Shown one piece after another: positions 39,401 through 52,900 of a stretch of DNA of 64,000 nt (position 1 is the first letter of the stretch; each line of letters opens with the position of its first letter). A program made the position numbers and the translations under genes. The stretch comes from Monarcha castaneiventris obscurior (taxonomy: Eukaryota > Chordata > Aves > Passeriformes > Monarchidae): assembly GCA_026261815.1 (NCBI GenBank), contig JAMPIT010000539.1:4666501-4730500 (forward strand), read 5' to 3'. Under the pieces are notes generated by a model. The model had not been told where the DNA came from and made no database searches. It saw only the letters and a list, made by a program, of their open reading frames with translations.

Positions 39401-40852
39401 CAAGGTAGGTGGCCTTTATCATGTTTTTCAACACACTCAAGAAAAAAAATATTCACAAGGTTTCAGAAATCTGAAGCAATGTGGGTTTTCATTTTGCTGC
39501 TTCCTTCCTGCTCCCATCCTATCTGAAAATCAAGAGCGGGATGAAAAAAGCCCACACTTTCCAATTTCAGAAATTTATTTTGTAGATACCAGAAAAGGGA
39601 CCCTAGCAGGTCATGATTTTTTTCATGTGATTCACACAAGTCAGTTTCCCTGGCTGAGTGTTCTCAAGGATGATCTCCCTGTAGCAGAAAAATCTCAATT
39701 ATTGCTTTCAGCAGAGGTTAAACAAGTTGCCATCTTGAGCAGCTTGGAGGTAGTAAACTGTTCTGAACTGAGCTCAGCTCCAGGCACGCCTCCCACGCGA
39801 GGCTCTGGCCCTGGATGCATGCAAACTGTGAGCTGTATTCTTTATGCTCCAGGGACTATTAAGTTAAGAAACATTTCTCTTTGTACAAAAACTTTGTGAG
39901 TGATACGTGCCAAAATGACACATGGATTGGCACATTTTTGGGGCTCTGATATGTTCTGTTTGCCAGGGAGAGCATCGCTTACAGGCAGAGTGACAGCCTG
40001 TGCACCTTGGGAACCAGTGTGTGTAATCCCAGTGCTACCACAGAATGAGGCTGGCAGAGAGGCAGCCCCAAATCAGTGCGAGCTAAATAAACTTTTGGAA
40101 AGTTTGGAGGACTCTTAGTTGAACCATAACTAACAGCAACACATTGAAAAAAAAAAAATTATCAGGTAATTATTAGAGAACAATAACATTGTTAGGCTGA
40201 TTGGGCTATGCACCAAAGGGCTGTCAATCATGGTTGTTATGAAAAGCAGAGCATTTAGAGGCTGTCAATCACACCTGTTTGTAAAAGCCGAAGGACTTCA
40301 GAAATTGTTACTCCTGAATTTACCAACTGCAGAAATAACAAAAGCACCAGAGTCTCATGCAGACTGATATTACAGTTTATGTAGAAGCTCTTGCGTAAGT
40401 TTATGCCTTTATTCAACTGAAAATATCTTATGGCACTGGGAATTTGGAAAGGTTTATATTTTCAGCTAGCTCCTTTAGGGGACTGATTATTTTTTGCTTT
40501 TTTTTTACAGGCTGCCTAAGTGTGTCAAATCTCATAACAAAAAGTAACTTTTGTTATATCCCTTTGCTGTAAAGCAAAAATGCCTGAATTGGTATCCAAA
40601 GAGCAGAGAGCTGGGGCTGGAGCCCTTCAGTTTCCTGAGCAGGTTCACACATTACTGCGTATCCAAAACACTGTAGCAAATACCAGCTGGAGAATTTAAA
40701 AGGATTGAGGAAATCCTTAACATGGAGGTACTCACCCATAAATGTTGTGGGAAATAACCTGACAAAGACCTGTGGAATCTTTACTTTTGAGAAAAGTGTT
40801 GAATGTATGTACCCACAGGATTGAAACCAAAAGTAGAAGTTAGTTGTTTGTC

Positions 40853-40872
40853 TGTGTGTGTGTGTGTGTGTG
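40853..40872. repeat. (TG)10 microsatellite
   Basis: Ten uninterrupted TG units. Alternating purine-pyrimidine tracts of this kind can adopt Z-DNA and are often length-polymorphic. A C-run tract follows 11 bases later. Confidence 0.97.
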
Positions 40873-40883
40873 CTTATTGTCCT

Positions 40884-40904
40884 CCCCCTTCCCCTCCCCT
40901 CCCC
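40884..40904 (-). other. G-quadruplex motif on the minus strand
   Basis: The plus strand reads C5-TT-C4-T-C4-T-C4. The minus strand is therefore G4-A-G4-A-G4-AA-G5, a very short-loop quadruplex pattern and also a MAZ/KLF-type GGGAGGG cluster. It lies beside the (TG)10 repeat. Confidence 0.8.
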
Positions 40905-41451
40905 AATCCAAATTGTGGAGATTTTGTGAGGAAATAGCTTTCTGAAGATACATTTCTACACTTGAACATCTGTACTGTGCCCTGGATTTGTAAGTCGTCT
41001 CATTTTATAACTGAGGCCAGGTGCAAGCATGTGTCTGTGTGTTCAGTGTTTACAGCACCGCTTGAAAACCTGTTTCTTACTGAATAAATCATGGGTTCCT
41101 ACTACTGTGAAAGGCTTCCATCAAGGAATCAGTGTAGTTTGGGTTTATCTCAGAATCCCTAGGGCTTTCAGCAGGTTTCTTGCTGCTCTGGGCCCTGCGG
41201 GGGCCCCAGCATGAATAACTGTGGCATTAAACACTACCTAGGCATGACGTTTTTTATTTATTTTTTCTCATTTTGGGAGATTTGTGTTACCAGACCCAGC
41301 GTCAGGAGCTGAGTACTGATACCTCCCACCCTTGCCAGCAGTTATTTTCTTGCAGTGATGACCTTGGTGTCCTTGTATCGGGCACTTTATTAATCCTGGA
41401 GGCAGTGAAGGAGGAGAACGGGGAGAAGTCACTGTTCATGGCTTGACTGTC

Positions 41452-41562
41452 TTAAACAGATGTAGAAAGGAAAGGGAAAGGAAAGGAGATAACCTGCCCA
41501 AAGCCATCCAGTGAGCAGATGGCAGACCCAGAGGTAGGAACTGCATCTCTCTAACATTCAGG
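41452..41562 (-). repeat. MIR-type ancient SINE fragment, reverse orientation
   Basis: The plus strand reads ACAGATG...GATAACCTGCCCAAAGCC...CCAGTGAGCAGATGGCAGACCCAG...GGAACTGCATCTCT. This parallels the reverse complement of MIR segment by segment (CAGATGAGGAAACTGAGG, AACTTGCCCAAGGTCAC, GTGGCAGAGCC, GAACCCAGGTCTCT). A purine-rich AAAGG expansion interrupts it at about 41467-41488. It is an ancient, inactive copy. Confidence 0.72.
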
Positions 41563-43063
41563 GGTGGACGTGGCCCACACCACCTCCCTGGTGGAATGGC
41601 CACAGAGCACCATCCTGCCAAGGCAGGAGCTGCACTCACACAATGGGTAGTTAATTCAGTGAGTTATTAATGCAAATGTTAATAATTAAACTCAAGTGGT
41701 TAATGAGTTTCTAGAGAAAAGATCAAATTATACTCTTCAGATGCGGAGTTAGAATTTTGCCTAATTAGAAGAAATATGTTTTTCCCGTGAGGGGCAGTTG
41801 CTGAAGTGACAGTTTGGAGTCTGTTGTGACAGCGTTTGCAGAGATGGGTGCCAGCCAGAGAACAGAGCTTTTTTAGTATCTCTGATGGCATAGTAGTTTC
41901 TTTGGGAGGCATAATTATGTTGCATTCTTTGCACAGTTCATTAGGGAAAGAAAAACAAAGAACTTGTGTTCCATGTGGTTGCCGTTCACACATTTTTATC
42001 TTCGTGTGATAGAAGAAGCTGTTGGATCCAGAGAGTAACATGGTGTCTCTCTCGTTCACTGCTAGCCCAATAACACAACCAGTGCTAGATGGAAAGGGCT
42101 CTTCTAGCCCACAGCTGTTTTTCAGGAGTCAGTCCATCTATTTTTTTCCTCAGCTAAATCTCAGAATGTGTAAAAATGTTTAAAGGCTTATGTAAACTAG
42201 AAACCACAACTAGAAATAAGTTTGTGGAACTATTCCCAGCTAGCTCCCAATATTTCCTTCCTTACATCTTATCATTTGCAAGCAAATGTGGTGAGCAAAG
42301 CTGCGAGTGAGATGCTGGAGTGGTGCTGGAACCCCTGAAACACAGCCTGTGCCATGGCCCAGAGGAAAGAGGGCTCAGCAAGAGCTGCTCCTTTTCTGGC
42401 TCTTGTTTTACAAAATCTTCTAAACCTGGGACATGTACTGCAGGGATTTTTATGAGGCAATTTCTTAGAAAAGCCCAACCAAACCTTCCTGCAGCCCTCT
42501 GTTGGTTTATTCACACTTGCAGAAGCCTTTTCCTCTGCCTAGGGCAAAAAGAAACTGTTCCTGCTGCAGAAGCTGGAGAACTCACCAAAATTAGATGGAG
42601 TCCTCCAAATTTTGTAGAGAAACATACTGTGGGTTTAGTCACTTGGTAGTGCTGCTCCAACCTTTTCAGGCAGTTTGCAGCATCCTCCCTGCAACTGAGG
42701 AAACTCTTCCAGCGTGCTGGAGCACACAGTGGAAATGTTCCCTTGTTAAGTGTATTTTCTGTCTGTAACTCTAAGCTATGAGCTGTGAAGATAAATCATA
42801 GCAGCTGTGCCACATTTGTTTTGGAAAGAACTTAGTGTTACCCCAGGAAACAGCTGTCACTGGGAAAAGGAAGGGTGGAAGTTACTTTTTTAAAGTCACA
42901 TAGGAAAATGGTGCTCAACATTGAATTCTTCCCAAACCATTTTCCAGGTGGAAAGGTCCCTACAGAAACCACAGGGATTTGAGGCAGAGACTGTGAAAAG
43001 AGAAATGCCCCAAACCCAGAAGTCTATTTTTAATCTCATTCCTTTTTTCTTTTGCCCCCTAGT

Positions 43064-43146
43064 TTTTTTTGTTTGGTTGGGGTTTTTTGGTTTTTTTTTT
43101 TTTTTTTGTTTTGTTTTGGTTTTTTTTGGGTTTTTTTTTTTTTTTT
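43064..43146. repeat. T/G-rich low-complexity tract
   Basis: Long T-runs are punctuated by G, GG, GGG and GGGG groups. Phe/Gly-rich translations across it are artefacts of composition. Confidence 0.95.
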
Positions 43147-43214
43147 AGAAAAATAAATTATTACTGAGTTATTTATTAATGAAAAGAGGATTTAGATCAA
43201 AATCTTGCATGGAT

Positions 43215-43227
43215 TATATATATATAT
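43215..43227. repeat. Short (TA)n microsatellite
   Basis: TTATATATATATA, about six TA units, 70 bases right of the T/G tract. Confidence 0.85.
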
Positions 43228-45066
43228 TTGTGCATATGTACTTACATACATGTACAGAAAAGCTTGTTACCTTCCAGCCTGAGCTGGATGGTGATAAATT
43301 GGGAAGAAATCTTAGTCTTCATGGCAAGGCTTTATGGTAGGGCAGGCAGGGTCTGTTCTTAGATCACAAAAAACAGTGCAGAGCTTGGTATTCTGTGGAA
43401 AACCTCAAAAGCCCCAAAGGAAAAATGAAAACAAAAAACCAACGCATAAAATAATGGATATCCTGGCAGGAGTAATGGAAGAATTCAGGAATTCCCTGAT
43501 GGTTTGTTGTTATCACTGTATCAGCTCTGCAAGTGAGGCATGTTGAAGCATGGCAGGAAGAGAAGATGGTTAAGTGCACAGCTGTTGTTACTCAAAAATC
43601 AGGTTAAAGCTTGTAAAAATCATCACACCGGGCACATAGGGGTATATATGGCTTTGATTTTGATGGCTGTGTGAGGTGTACCACAGCAAATGTGCTTCTT
43701 TTTACCTGTATTGATAAAGAGATTTTCTAAATGACATTTATCTAAATAAGAAAATGTTTATTAAATTCTTTTGAGTCCTAGTCTTGTCCGGAATTGTTTA
43801 GGACTATAGCTTTACTCCTGTATTCTTCGTGTATCATTGAGGGCCTCTATTTTCTGACTTCACAACAAATGTCAGAGAAAGAACCATGCAATCAGGTGTT
43901 CACCTCTGGGTGAAGTGTGATCAGGGAGGTGCCTGTTGGGGTGAAATACTGCAGTGCTGTTATTTGTCAGGGCGATATTGGTGGTCCTAAAGTACAGGTT
44001 AGGATCTGGGGGATTGCCTTTTTTCTCTGCATCTATAACTTTTATTTTGGCTTCTCTAATTTCTGTTGTGACGCTGATAGCAGAGATTTATTTCTTCTCC
44101 AAAATGAGGTGATCTCACCAGTAAGGAAACATGTTCAGCTGACTGCTGATGCAACATCTGTAGGCAAAAGGCTGGTGAAAGTCGAACACATTTCTCTTTT
44201 AGGAGGGATAACTGTGGGTTTACTCAGGCTCTATGGACTTTGGCTCATATAATGTTTCTCTTATGCTCTGGAAATACATTAAAAAAAAAATTGTTCTGGA
44301 TGTGAAGCTTTTTGAAAGTCTCCAGCTGAAGTTGTTGAGTACAAAGTCACTGCCCTTAAGATAACTTTTAGAAACATGAGTCAAGTGCCCAAGATCAGAA
44401 AATTCAGAAGATAACACACCCTGCTTATATATTTTGTTTTGTTTTGTTTTCCTTTCTGTTTCTGAAGCCTTTAGGAGGTATATTTTTTCTTGTTTTGTCT
44501 GCAGCCCTGAGACCTTCTGTCTCAGAGGACTGGGATTTAAAAACCCAAGACACAAGACACTAAAAGACTTGAGAGGAAAACCTATGGCAGTTTGCAGTAC
44601 TGGACTAGTTTCATTTTTCCCAAAGTAATTTGAAAGCAGGGATGGAATAACTCACACTACCATTAGCTCTCATAGCTGGTCTGTGCTTTTGCAGCTTAAA
44701 AGAAAGGAAGTAAAAAGAATTCATTCGATATTAAACAGTAGCAAGTGGGAGCAAGAAGTATTTTAAGTTGTTTACAAGAATTCTTTATAATATTTTAAAA
44801 ATAAATTTATGACTGAAATTCAGCCTTGTCCTGTATTTCAGTCATTTCTGTAAAAAAAGCTCATCCTGTATCTTTCCTGTTATGTGTTAAGACTCAGATC
44901 TGTGAGGGGCTATCTCTATTTCTCTCCTGGGAGCAAGCACCATGGAGCATTTGGCTTTGATGTAAGCTCTTGCTTTGCCTTGGTCTTTTTTCATATGTCT
45001 TTAAATAAGTGCATTATTTTAACAAGCAAACCACCAAAATAGCTCTAGTTCTCAAGAACTGAGCCT

Positions 45067-45113
45067 TGTTTCTCCACTCTTTTCTACCCTGTTTCTCCAC
45101 CCTTTTCTACCCT
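45067..45113 (+). repeat. Short tandem duplication, 23-24-base pyrimidine-rich unit
   Basis: GTTTCTCCACTCTTTTCTAC followed by CCT is repeated at once as GTTTCTCCACCCTTTTCTAC followed by CCT. One substitution separates the copies, so the duplication is fairly recent. Confidence 0.85.
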
Positions 45114-46844
45114 GCCCTCCTAGATGTTGCTGTGGAGCCTCTCAGCTCTTCTGGAGCTGGGTGAGAAGTGACCCTTCCCGTGAGCTGTCGGGCAGGGAGG
45201 GTTTGTCTCAATCACCACAGCAGCAGCAGATCTCTCCCTGCTGGCACAGGAGCTCAGGGCAGGGAGGGGAGAGCAGCACCCTGCTTTGTGAATGAACCTC
45301 GTGCTCCCATTCACAGCTGGGTCTCGTGTTTCAGGGCTTCTGCTCTGCAACATGAGGATGATATTTTTGGCAGAATAAAGCCCTTCTGCATCCAAATGAC
45401 TACAATAGTGCTTTTATCTGGAAAGCACGAAGTATAATCTGCTTCAGTTTTCTAAATGAATTTAATGCTATAGAAGCATCAAAGAGAAAAACTTTTGTTT
45501 GGTATTGTTATGCCTTATGAATCCTCAATGAAGTTACAATCTCTAGGTTTTGGTAGTTGTTTTTTTTTCGGCTTTCATCCTTGGTTCTGTGCCTGAACAA
45601 TGTCTGTCCTCCCACACAGTTTGCTGGGGAAGTGAAAGTGGCTTAAGTTAATGTTTTTTTACTTTCAGAGCTCTTCTCTGCTCAGGGCAGAGTTGTCTGC
45701 TGGTTTTGTGGGGCTCAGGTCCCTGCATTTGGTGAAGTTTCTGTGCCTTAGGTCAGTGTATGCAATGGTTATAATATTTGCACCATCCCTTCATCTTCAG
45801 CAAATGTAAAGTCTCAGAACTTGGCAGTAATGAAAGAGATTTAAGATAACGTGCCTTGATTTGTGCTTGCCATCAGCTCAAACAGGATCCTCTTGTGTCC
45901 CGTGCTTATTTTTGATTGATACAAACTGCTGCAAGAGGATTTCTTGGTTTGCTTCAGCTGGGCACAGGTGACTTTCTCCAGTGTTTCAGACATGCTTTGT
46001 TTCTAGCATCTTCTATCTCAGCAGCTCTCACAGGCACTTCACCTGGGTTCAAAACACTCAGTCTTGCTCAGAAGCTGTAAATTGCTATTTCTACCTGCTA
46101 TGTTTAAGGACTGCTGGTTGCCTGATCCATCCCTGAGGTTTTTAACAGCTTATATGGTGCTCCCCACTTTGGTGAACTTGTGTGCCTTCATCCAGTCCTC
46201 CTTTCTGGTGCAATGATGGGTGTTCCCCAGCTTTGGTAGTGGTGTGGAATAATGTCCAGGTGTCTGTTTTGCCAGATCTTCTTCCTTTCTTTGAAGCTCT
46301 TGTGAAGTGTTGTGCTGTAGCACAGCACCCCCAGCAGCTTTTGCTATCCACCTCCTCTTGATGATCTTGCCCAAAGGTGTTTTCCATCACAGAACATCAT
46401 CCTGCTTTGGGTCTGTATCTGTACTGAACTCATTGGTTTTCTGACAGCTCAGACTTGCAGAACAAAGTGCTTGAGTAAGATGCTATTTTTAAGGACCTTG
46501 AGAGGTCTGTTGTATTTTGGAGCAGAACACAAGGCCTAGTTCTGCCTAAGGAAATCTCATGGAAACTTTAACTCTGAAACTGGAAACCTGGCTTGTGTCA
46601 CACTCCACACAGGGAGTTTCCTCCAGTAAGGTTCAGATGTTCATGCAGCCCTGCATTGTGGGCTTCTGCATCCCTCCTTCTTCAGCCTTAAGTAAGGGGC
46701 ACATATCAAAGGAGTGAATTTGGTTTTACTTCTGGGAGTTCCTGCGACAGTTCACTAAAGGCCCTGTAAGCTGCAGTCACAAGTTCAGAGCTGTGCACCT
46801 CACACATCAGCCACATGATGGTCCAGTGACTCTTCCTCCAAGCT

Positions 46845-46900
46845 GTCAAGGGGACAGCAAGGAGTGGTGGCAGCAGGGCATTGTGCCATGTCCCCTTGAC
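46845..46900. repeat. Perfect 12-bp inverted repeat
   Basis: GTCAAGGGGACA (46845-46856) and TGTCCCCTTGAC (46889-46900) can pair around a 32-base loop. The left arm also lies in its own small palindrome, GCTGTCAAGGGGACAGC. No transposon ends or tRNA-like structure accompany it. Confidence 0.6.
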
Positions 46901-49900
46901 TGAAGGGTGCAATTTCAACCCCACAGACTGATTCCCACCATCAACAGCTGGGACATGCTCCTATTGACCCATGTGGGTGAAACTGGTTTCAACCTCACTG
47001 AGCAGTTACTTTTTTGCCCTTTATATCCAAATCTTCCTTGAGGGTCAGATGTGTGTGAGAGAAAAACAATGTCAGTGTAATTTTTAAATTAAACTATGAC
47101 ATTTATTAGGTCATCTGCACAGGGAAGTCTTGTATTGCCTATAAATTAATGGAAGTAACATAGCTGTTTCAATTTTAGACTACTACTATTTATCAAAGTG
47201 TGTTTGTAATGGTTATGCTGCCTGGTGTAAAGTTGCTTAAAATATTGTTACTTCTCTTTAGATATTCCCAAGATCATTTGTTTGTATTGGCAGTGGTTTT
47301 GGAAAATGAACACATAAGAAACAATGTACTTTCACAGAACTCGAGAGGTGTTTGTGTTATTGCACAAATACACCCAGACCCTGTTCTGAGTCGGCTGATA
47401 CAAGGGGACAAGACCCCTTCATCTGGGATGTGCAGGAAATGGGCAAAAATATGCGCAAAATACAGGAATCAGGGCTTTGGGCTTTTGCTTCTTGGCTTTC
47501 CTGTTTGCTACTAGGTCAAGAGGCCAGCATAATTAATTAACCCAGCCTGCAGAGAGGTTGTATCTATTTGTCACAAGGCGTGTGTGCATTGGGAATCCCA
47601 AACTCCCGTTGATGCAGCTCAGCACTGACAGAGCTGACTCCCAGACACAGCCTGGCTGTGGTGGTGTTATCCTCAACCCCACACTGATCAGCGAGGTAAT
47701 TAATGGGCTCAGTGTCCAAAGAGATTTCTCTGCTGCTGATTCCCTGGCTCCCCAGCCTCATTTGATGTCTCTCTGTGCAGTGCTTGCTGTGTACTGCAGT
47801 TGTGCTTATGAACTAAAGCAAATTCTGACTCAAACTGTTCGAATGTTTGAACTTTGGCAAGAAAGGGACACTCTCCTTGCTCAGAAACTTCAGATGTTGC
47901 CTCCAAACACATTTTTCCTTGACTTACTGGACACAGGAAAACTCTCATTCATTTATAATCAATAGTGTCATCACCCGAACAATTTTGGTTTGTGGTGGTA
48001 CTGAAGTGGTTAGAGATCAGAAGCCAGGAATGATGGACTTGCCCTGTTGTTTCTGATGGAGTATTTCCCTCGTGTGAAGGGCTTGTTGTTACCAGAGGAA
48101 CAGAAGGGTTTCTCTTTCAAACGTACTTTCAGTGTCTGTGGATGTGTGTTGTTTTTCTCCACTTGACAATTGGCGGTTTGTTACTTCCTTAACTGAGCTG
48201 TTCACAGAGATATTACATTGCTGACAAAGTGGAAGCAATTTAGTAATCACTTGCAAGAGAAAATCGACACCATTAGACTTCAGCTGTCTTTGTTTCAGCC
48301 ATTAAAATGCAGACACTACCTGATTCATATAAAAATGGCTATGACAGTTTCATTATTTTTCCACAGTAGGGCTGAATAAAAGTGCATTTGATGCCCTGCC
48401 TTTGATATACCCATGCTGGTGTGACCCCTGGAAGGAGAGCCTGGTCCCCTGACACCCATTGCTTGCATGGGGACAGCTCCTTTTGGGTCTCTGACCACAC
48501 AACAGCAGCATCCACAGCCTGTCTGGCAAACATTGCTGATGCACCTGACAGATTTCACCCACATTTTACATAAATTTAGGAAGAATACTCCTTTTAAAAA
48601 GGAAGTGGCTGCTTTGGATCCTGTTCGAATGATGTAATTTCTAAATATCAGGCTTTTTTCATTTCTAAGTGCAAGTTTTCCTTCCTAGACGGTCACTGAG
48701 ACCAGAGGTTGTCTTTTACATTTCTTTGTTTGCCTTTAGCATTCATATTTTCTCCACTGTTGCTGATTTTATCTACAGCTTCTCTCCTATTCCCAATTAT
48801 TCTCAGTGGTCCCAACCATTCTGTTAAATGCAGCCAAGCACCTGCCTGCTCTTTTCAGCACCTCAGGACTGCTCCCTCTGCTGCAGGCTCAGCATGCCTC
48901 AGTTGGGATAGAACCTGAATTGCACAAAACCCTTATTCCACGTGTGTGCTCATAAAGAGAAGCAGGTTAATCCAAATTACATCAGCTTTTACAGACCTCC
49001 TTTGTCTTTCCTGTCGTGCTGGAAACTGAAGTGTTTTCCATCATGTTTAGTCTCCTTCATTTCATTTTCCCTGACTCATGTATTGATGTCACAGATGACA
49101 GTTTGTGTCAGTGCAATTTGCTCCCATGGAAATGACTCCTGCACACATGCGCATGGAGTCCGACTCCTCACTCCTCTGCTTACATAATTTGGGAGCTGTG
49201 AGAGCTCTACCCCAACATTGCCCATCTGTCTATTCTCTCAAAGTTAATGAGCCTTTTCCTTCTTGCTCCAGGCATATTACGCACCCTGACTTATTCATAG
49301 ATGATGTCTATTAAAATTGTCAAATGCTTTGAAAATTAAATTATTTCCCTAAATAAAGAGCCTGCTTCTAATCACATTGAAGATGTTTCAGCACAATTGG
49401 CCTGTTTTCTAGTGCAAATCAAGAGTGACTATACTGAGCTCTGTCTGGCCCCTGGGCGTTGTCATTTAATTGAAAATACTCGTGATTTACTATAGCGTAA
49501 GAGCTCAGATATGTTCCCTAGCTAAGTCTGGGAGCAGCATCACAATGCAGAATTCATGTGGAATAAGGCATCCAGATGAAAGTGGCCTCTTATGGCATGA
49601 AACAGTCAATGTGTGATGGGGGTGGAGGCAGGTATTTGTTTGATTTTAGAGTGATGGAGCATGCAGAAATCCCTTGCTTGCTATATTGGATTAGATTTGT
49701 CTCTTTCACGTCCCACTTGTGCTTACATATGGCTCAGATGCTGAAATAATTATCTTTGTTTCCGACTGATAAACTCATCATTTACAGCCAAATTCGTTTC
49801 CTGTGTTATGTTCCAACCTTTCCTGAAGTGGGTGTTGCATCTTGGTTTTGAATTATCAATATATTTAATTCCCAAAGTAAATGTTTTGGTTAGGCAATAT

Positions 49901-52900
49901 TTAAAAAACAAACCAACAAACAAAAAACCCCAATTTACTGTCAAGATCAAACCTTGACAACCTCAACAGACACCTTACTTCCAGACCAGGATTTGGTTTT
50001 TCAGTCTAATCCATTTTCATCTCCTTTGCAGCCAATACTGTGGCACTTTCACAATTTCTCTGTTCATCTTGTTCTCTGGAGTTTACATAATAAGTTCCCT
50101 GGTGACACCAGATCAAATGGTTTAATGAACTGTGAGTTAGATGCACTGCCTTTTTTTTTTTTCCCTGAAGAATGGGGTGTTACAGAACAGATGAACAAAA
50201 TCCCAAGACACCAAGTCAAGACTTACAGTGTACATCTGGGAAACTCACGCTACCTTTCATAGCACTTTCCAAGCATTTTCATGTCTCAAATTTTCCTTTT
50301 TAAATCTGTTCTGAATTTTTTGCCTGGTTAAGGTCAAGCTAAGAGGTTTGTGTGGATCATTTTCTATCTCTAAAGGCAGGCATCACACAGACCAGTTGTT
50401 TTAACTATTTCAGTCTTACCTTTGTCCTTTTCCTGTTTTTTTTTTTTACCAGTTTTTAAAAGTTTTATTTTCTACCTAGTTTTAGCATTAGAGCTTCCCT
50501 TAGTACAGATTCACCAAAATATCCAGTTACGACATACTTAGATCAGAAAAGTGTTGGCTTTTTGAATTTATACTGGCAGTCATCCCCTTTTGGGTCCATA
50601 TGGGTCAGTTTTCCAAGAAATAAAAAGAAAAAAAATTAAAAGGAAAAAGGCCCTATGAGTAGCTACATTTTCTATGTAATTATTGTATCAAGTATTGCTA
50701 TGCATGAGATAAAGATAAGTCAATTAACTTATGAATGTTTCAATAATCCCTTCTCTGACACTGCATACATATGTGAAAACACATATTTAATTAAGCTATT
50801 ACAGTAAAAGCCCTGAGCCATTTGTCAGTTCATTAGGCACACTGTTTATTACGCTTTGACCTTTGTTTTGCTTTTCCTTGGCTTATTTGATGCTGTAATT
50901 TATTCTTTTTAAAGACACTCAGCAATGACAACAGGAGAGGAACTCTGTAACCTATATTAAGACTGCACCACACCAGTAGGGAGGAGACTTCTATTAAACA
51001 TTTTATAATTAAAATAAAAAAACAAAACTCCCCGAGCCTTGAATTAGAGAGTTCTGCAGGTTGAGGTTCTTACTGGGAAAACAGATTTAGGGGAGAAGCT
51101 GTTTCAGCCATGTGAAGCCCATGGTGAGCAGCCACGTGCTGGTGATGTCCCAGGCTGTGCAAGGGCACGAGGGCTCACACTGCCTGAGCTGAGGGCCCAC
51201 ATGCAAAGGAAGAGGAAGATTTTTCCCTGGATCTCGTGTGGGATGAGGTGCAGGCTGAGCACCGTGTCACTGCACTGTAAATCTCAGTTTCTTCTCTAGA
51301 AAATGAGGGATCCCACAGTGCGATTTCAGAAGGCACAGAGAGCTGGAGTGAAGAGAAAGCTTGGAGAGAAACATCAAGAGATTTGTTGCTTGATTAAGAA
51401 ATTTGACTTATTAAGTAATGAGTGAGTCACCAGCATCCCCCCAAACAGGGGCTGTGATTTCTGTGTGTGCGCTCAGGCTGTGACTCAGCTGCTCAGTGCC
51501 ACATTCTGCCTTCCACACTGGCTGCTCTCTGCTACTACTGCAAAGTGTGCACAATCATTAAAGAATGCCATTGATACTGGATGTGATATTTCCCCTAAAA
51601 CATGAATTGAAAATAAATCAATGATTATTTTTTATTTAGAGGCATCTGCGTATTTAGGGGTGTTTTCCTGTGGTTGCACTTACAGCTAATAAGTTACTCA
51701 GCCACACATGGGATGCAGCACTGTACATCAAAAACTGCTGAAAATTGTGAATTCTTCTGGTTTCTAAATAGACCTGCCTTTAAAACTTGCAAAAAAGCTA
51801 GCTAAAGAAAGTAGCAAGTGTTTTTGTTGCTTTGGTTTATTGTGTTTAATTTTGGGTAAGTGCTTACTCTAAGACTTTAATGATGTAAACAAAGAGCTGC
51901 CATGCAAAACATTTGAGAGAAGAAGAAAAATTGGTTTTCTGGAGAGAAAGAATCTCTAGAAAGAGCAAGAAAAAGTTTAACAGTAGTTTACTACAAGAAC
52001 CCTGAAAAGCTGAGTGTAAAAAAGCTACCACACAAGACTTTGCCACCAGTGTTACACTTGGTGTTTACCACATTGTGCAGCTGAATTAAAAAGGGACAGA
52101 GGGAATGTCACTGCAGGGGAGGCAGAAGCCAGGTTCTTATAACCACAAGAGCTGCCTGGGGAGATCCTGTGGACTCTCAAACCTCCGTGTGCCCGGGAGC
52201 AAATACCACAGTACTGTTGCATTAAGCGCATAAAAGTTTGGCAGAAAATAAATGTCCCTTATCTTCCAGCTGGTCCTCAGAAATCAGGGCTTGAATTCAG
52301 GTTATAGCCAATTCAGACTGTGGGGCTGGTCAAGCTCAGTAAGAATTTTCAGGAGCACAGGGGCACAAATAGGGCAGTTACCAGTTCAGAAATTTGGGTC
52401 TGATTGCATTCAGTAGGACTTTGCATGATCCAGATTCATGAATAATGTGATTTATTGAAGCAACAGGAAAGCAGGGTCAGGCTTGCCATGATAAATGCAC
52501 TAACTGCAGAGAGTTAGTATGTGCTTTGAATTTCAGCCACTGGGGACATGTGTATATAAAAAAAAAAGAAACAAAAAAACAGAGAGGCAGTTTGGAGTTA
52601 CACCTACCCATAGAAAATATGGACAACTAGGGTGTAATCATTCCAAGAAGGTAGGACAGTGTGTGATGAGATTCAGATTTATTCTGTTGTAGTATTTCTG
52701 CATGTCTGAGCCAAGAGAGCAAGTTTATTATTGCAGGGAGTGGCAGACTATCTACATTTTCTTGTGAGGTTCCCAGGTGCTCTTCCACAAAGGGAAAATA
52801 AAAAAGATGCTGGTCTTACTGCCAGAAGGTAGATTAAGATCTCTTTGTGTGTTTCTATTGCCTTGAAATGTCTGGAAAAGAAATTAATGCCTTTCTGACT

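Larger units (their letters stand above)
33399..41451. other. Non-coding region
   Basis: Contains the CpG-enriched block at 36078-36440, a strongly AT-rich stretch at about 36690-37400, and the (TG)10 plus quadruplex pair near 40853-40904. No exon or other transposon was recognised. Confidence 0.7.

Noticed and set aside
42921..43148. ORF ending in a Phe/Gly-rich hydrophobic stretch resembling membrane segments
   Set aside because: The hydrophobic part is the T/G low-complexity tract in translation.
46142..46390. Two overlapping minus-strand ORFs that looked like a decayed processed pseudogene
   Set aside because: Neither frame matches a protein I recognise, and no poly-A tail or parent gene could be proposed.
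47558..47965. 135-codon plus-strand ORF with a plausible-looking C-terminus
   Set aside because: It begins at TTG rather than ATG, lacks any recognisable domain and has no convincing splice signals at its edges.
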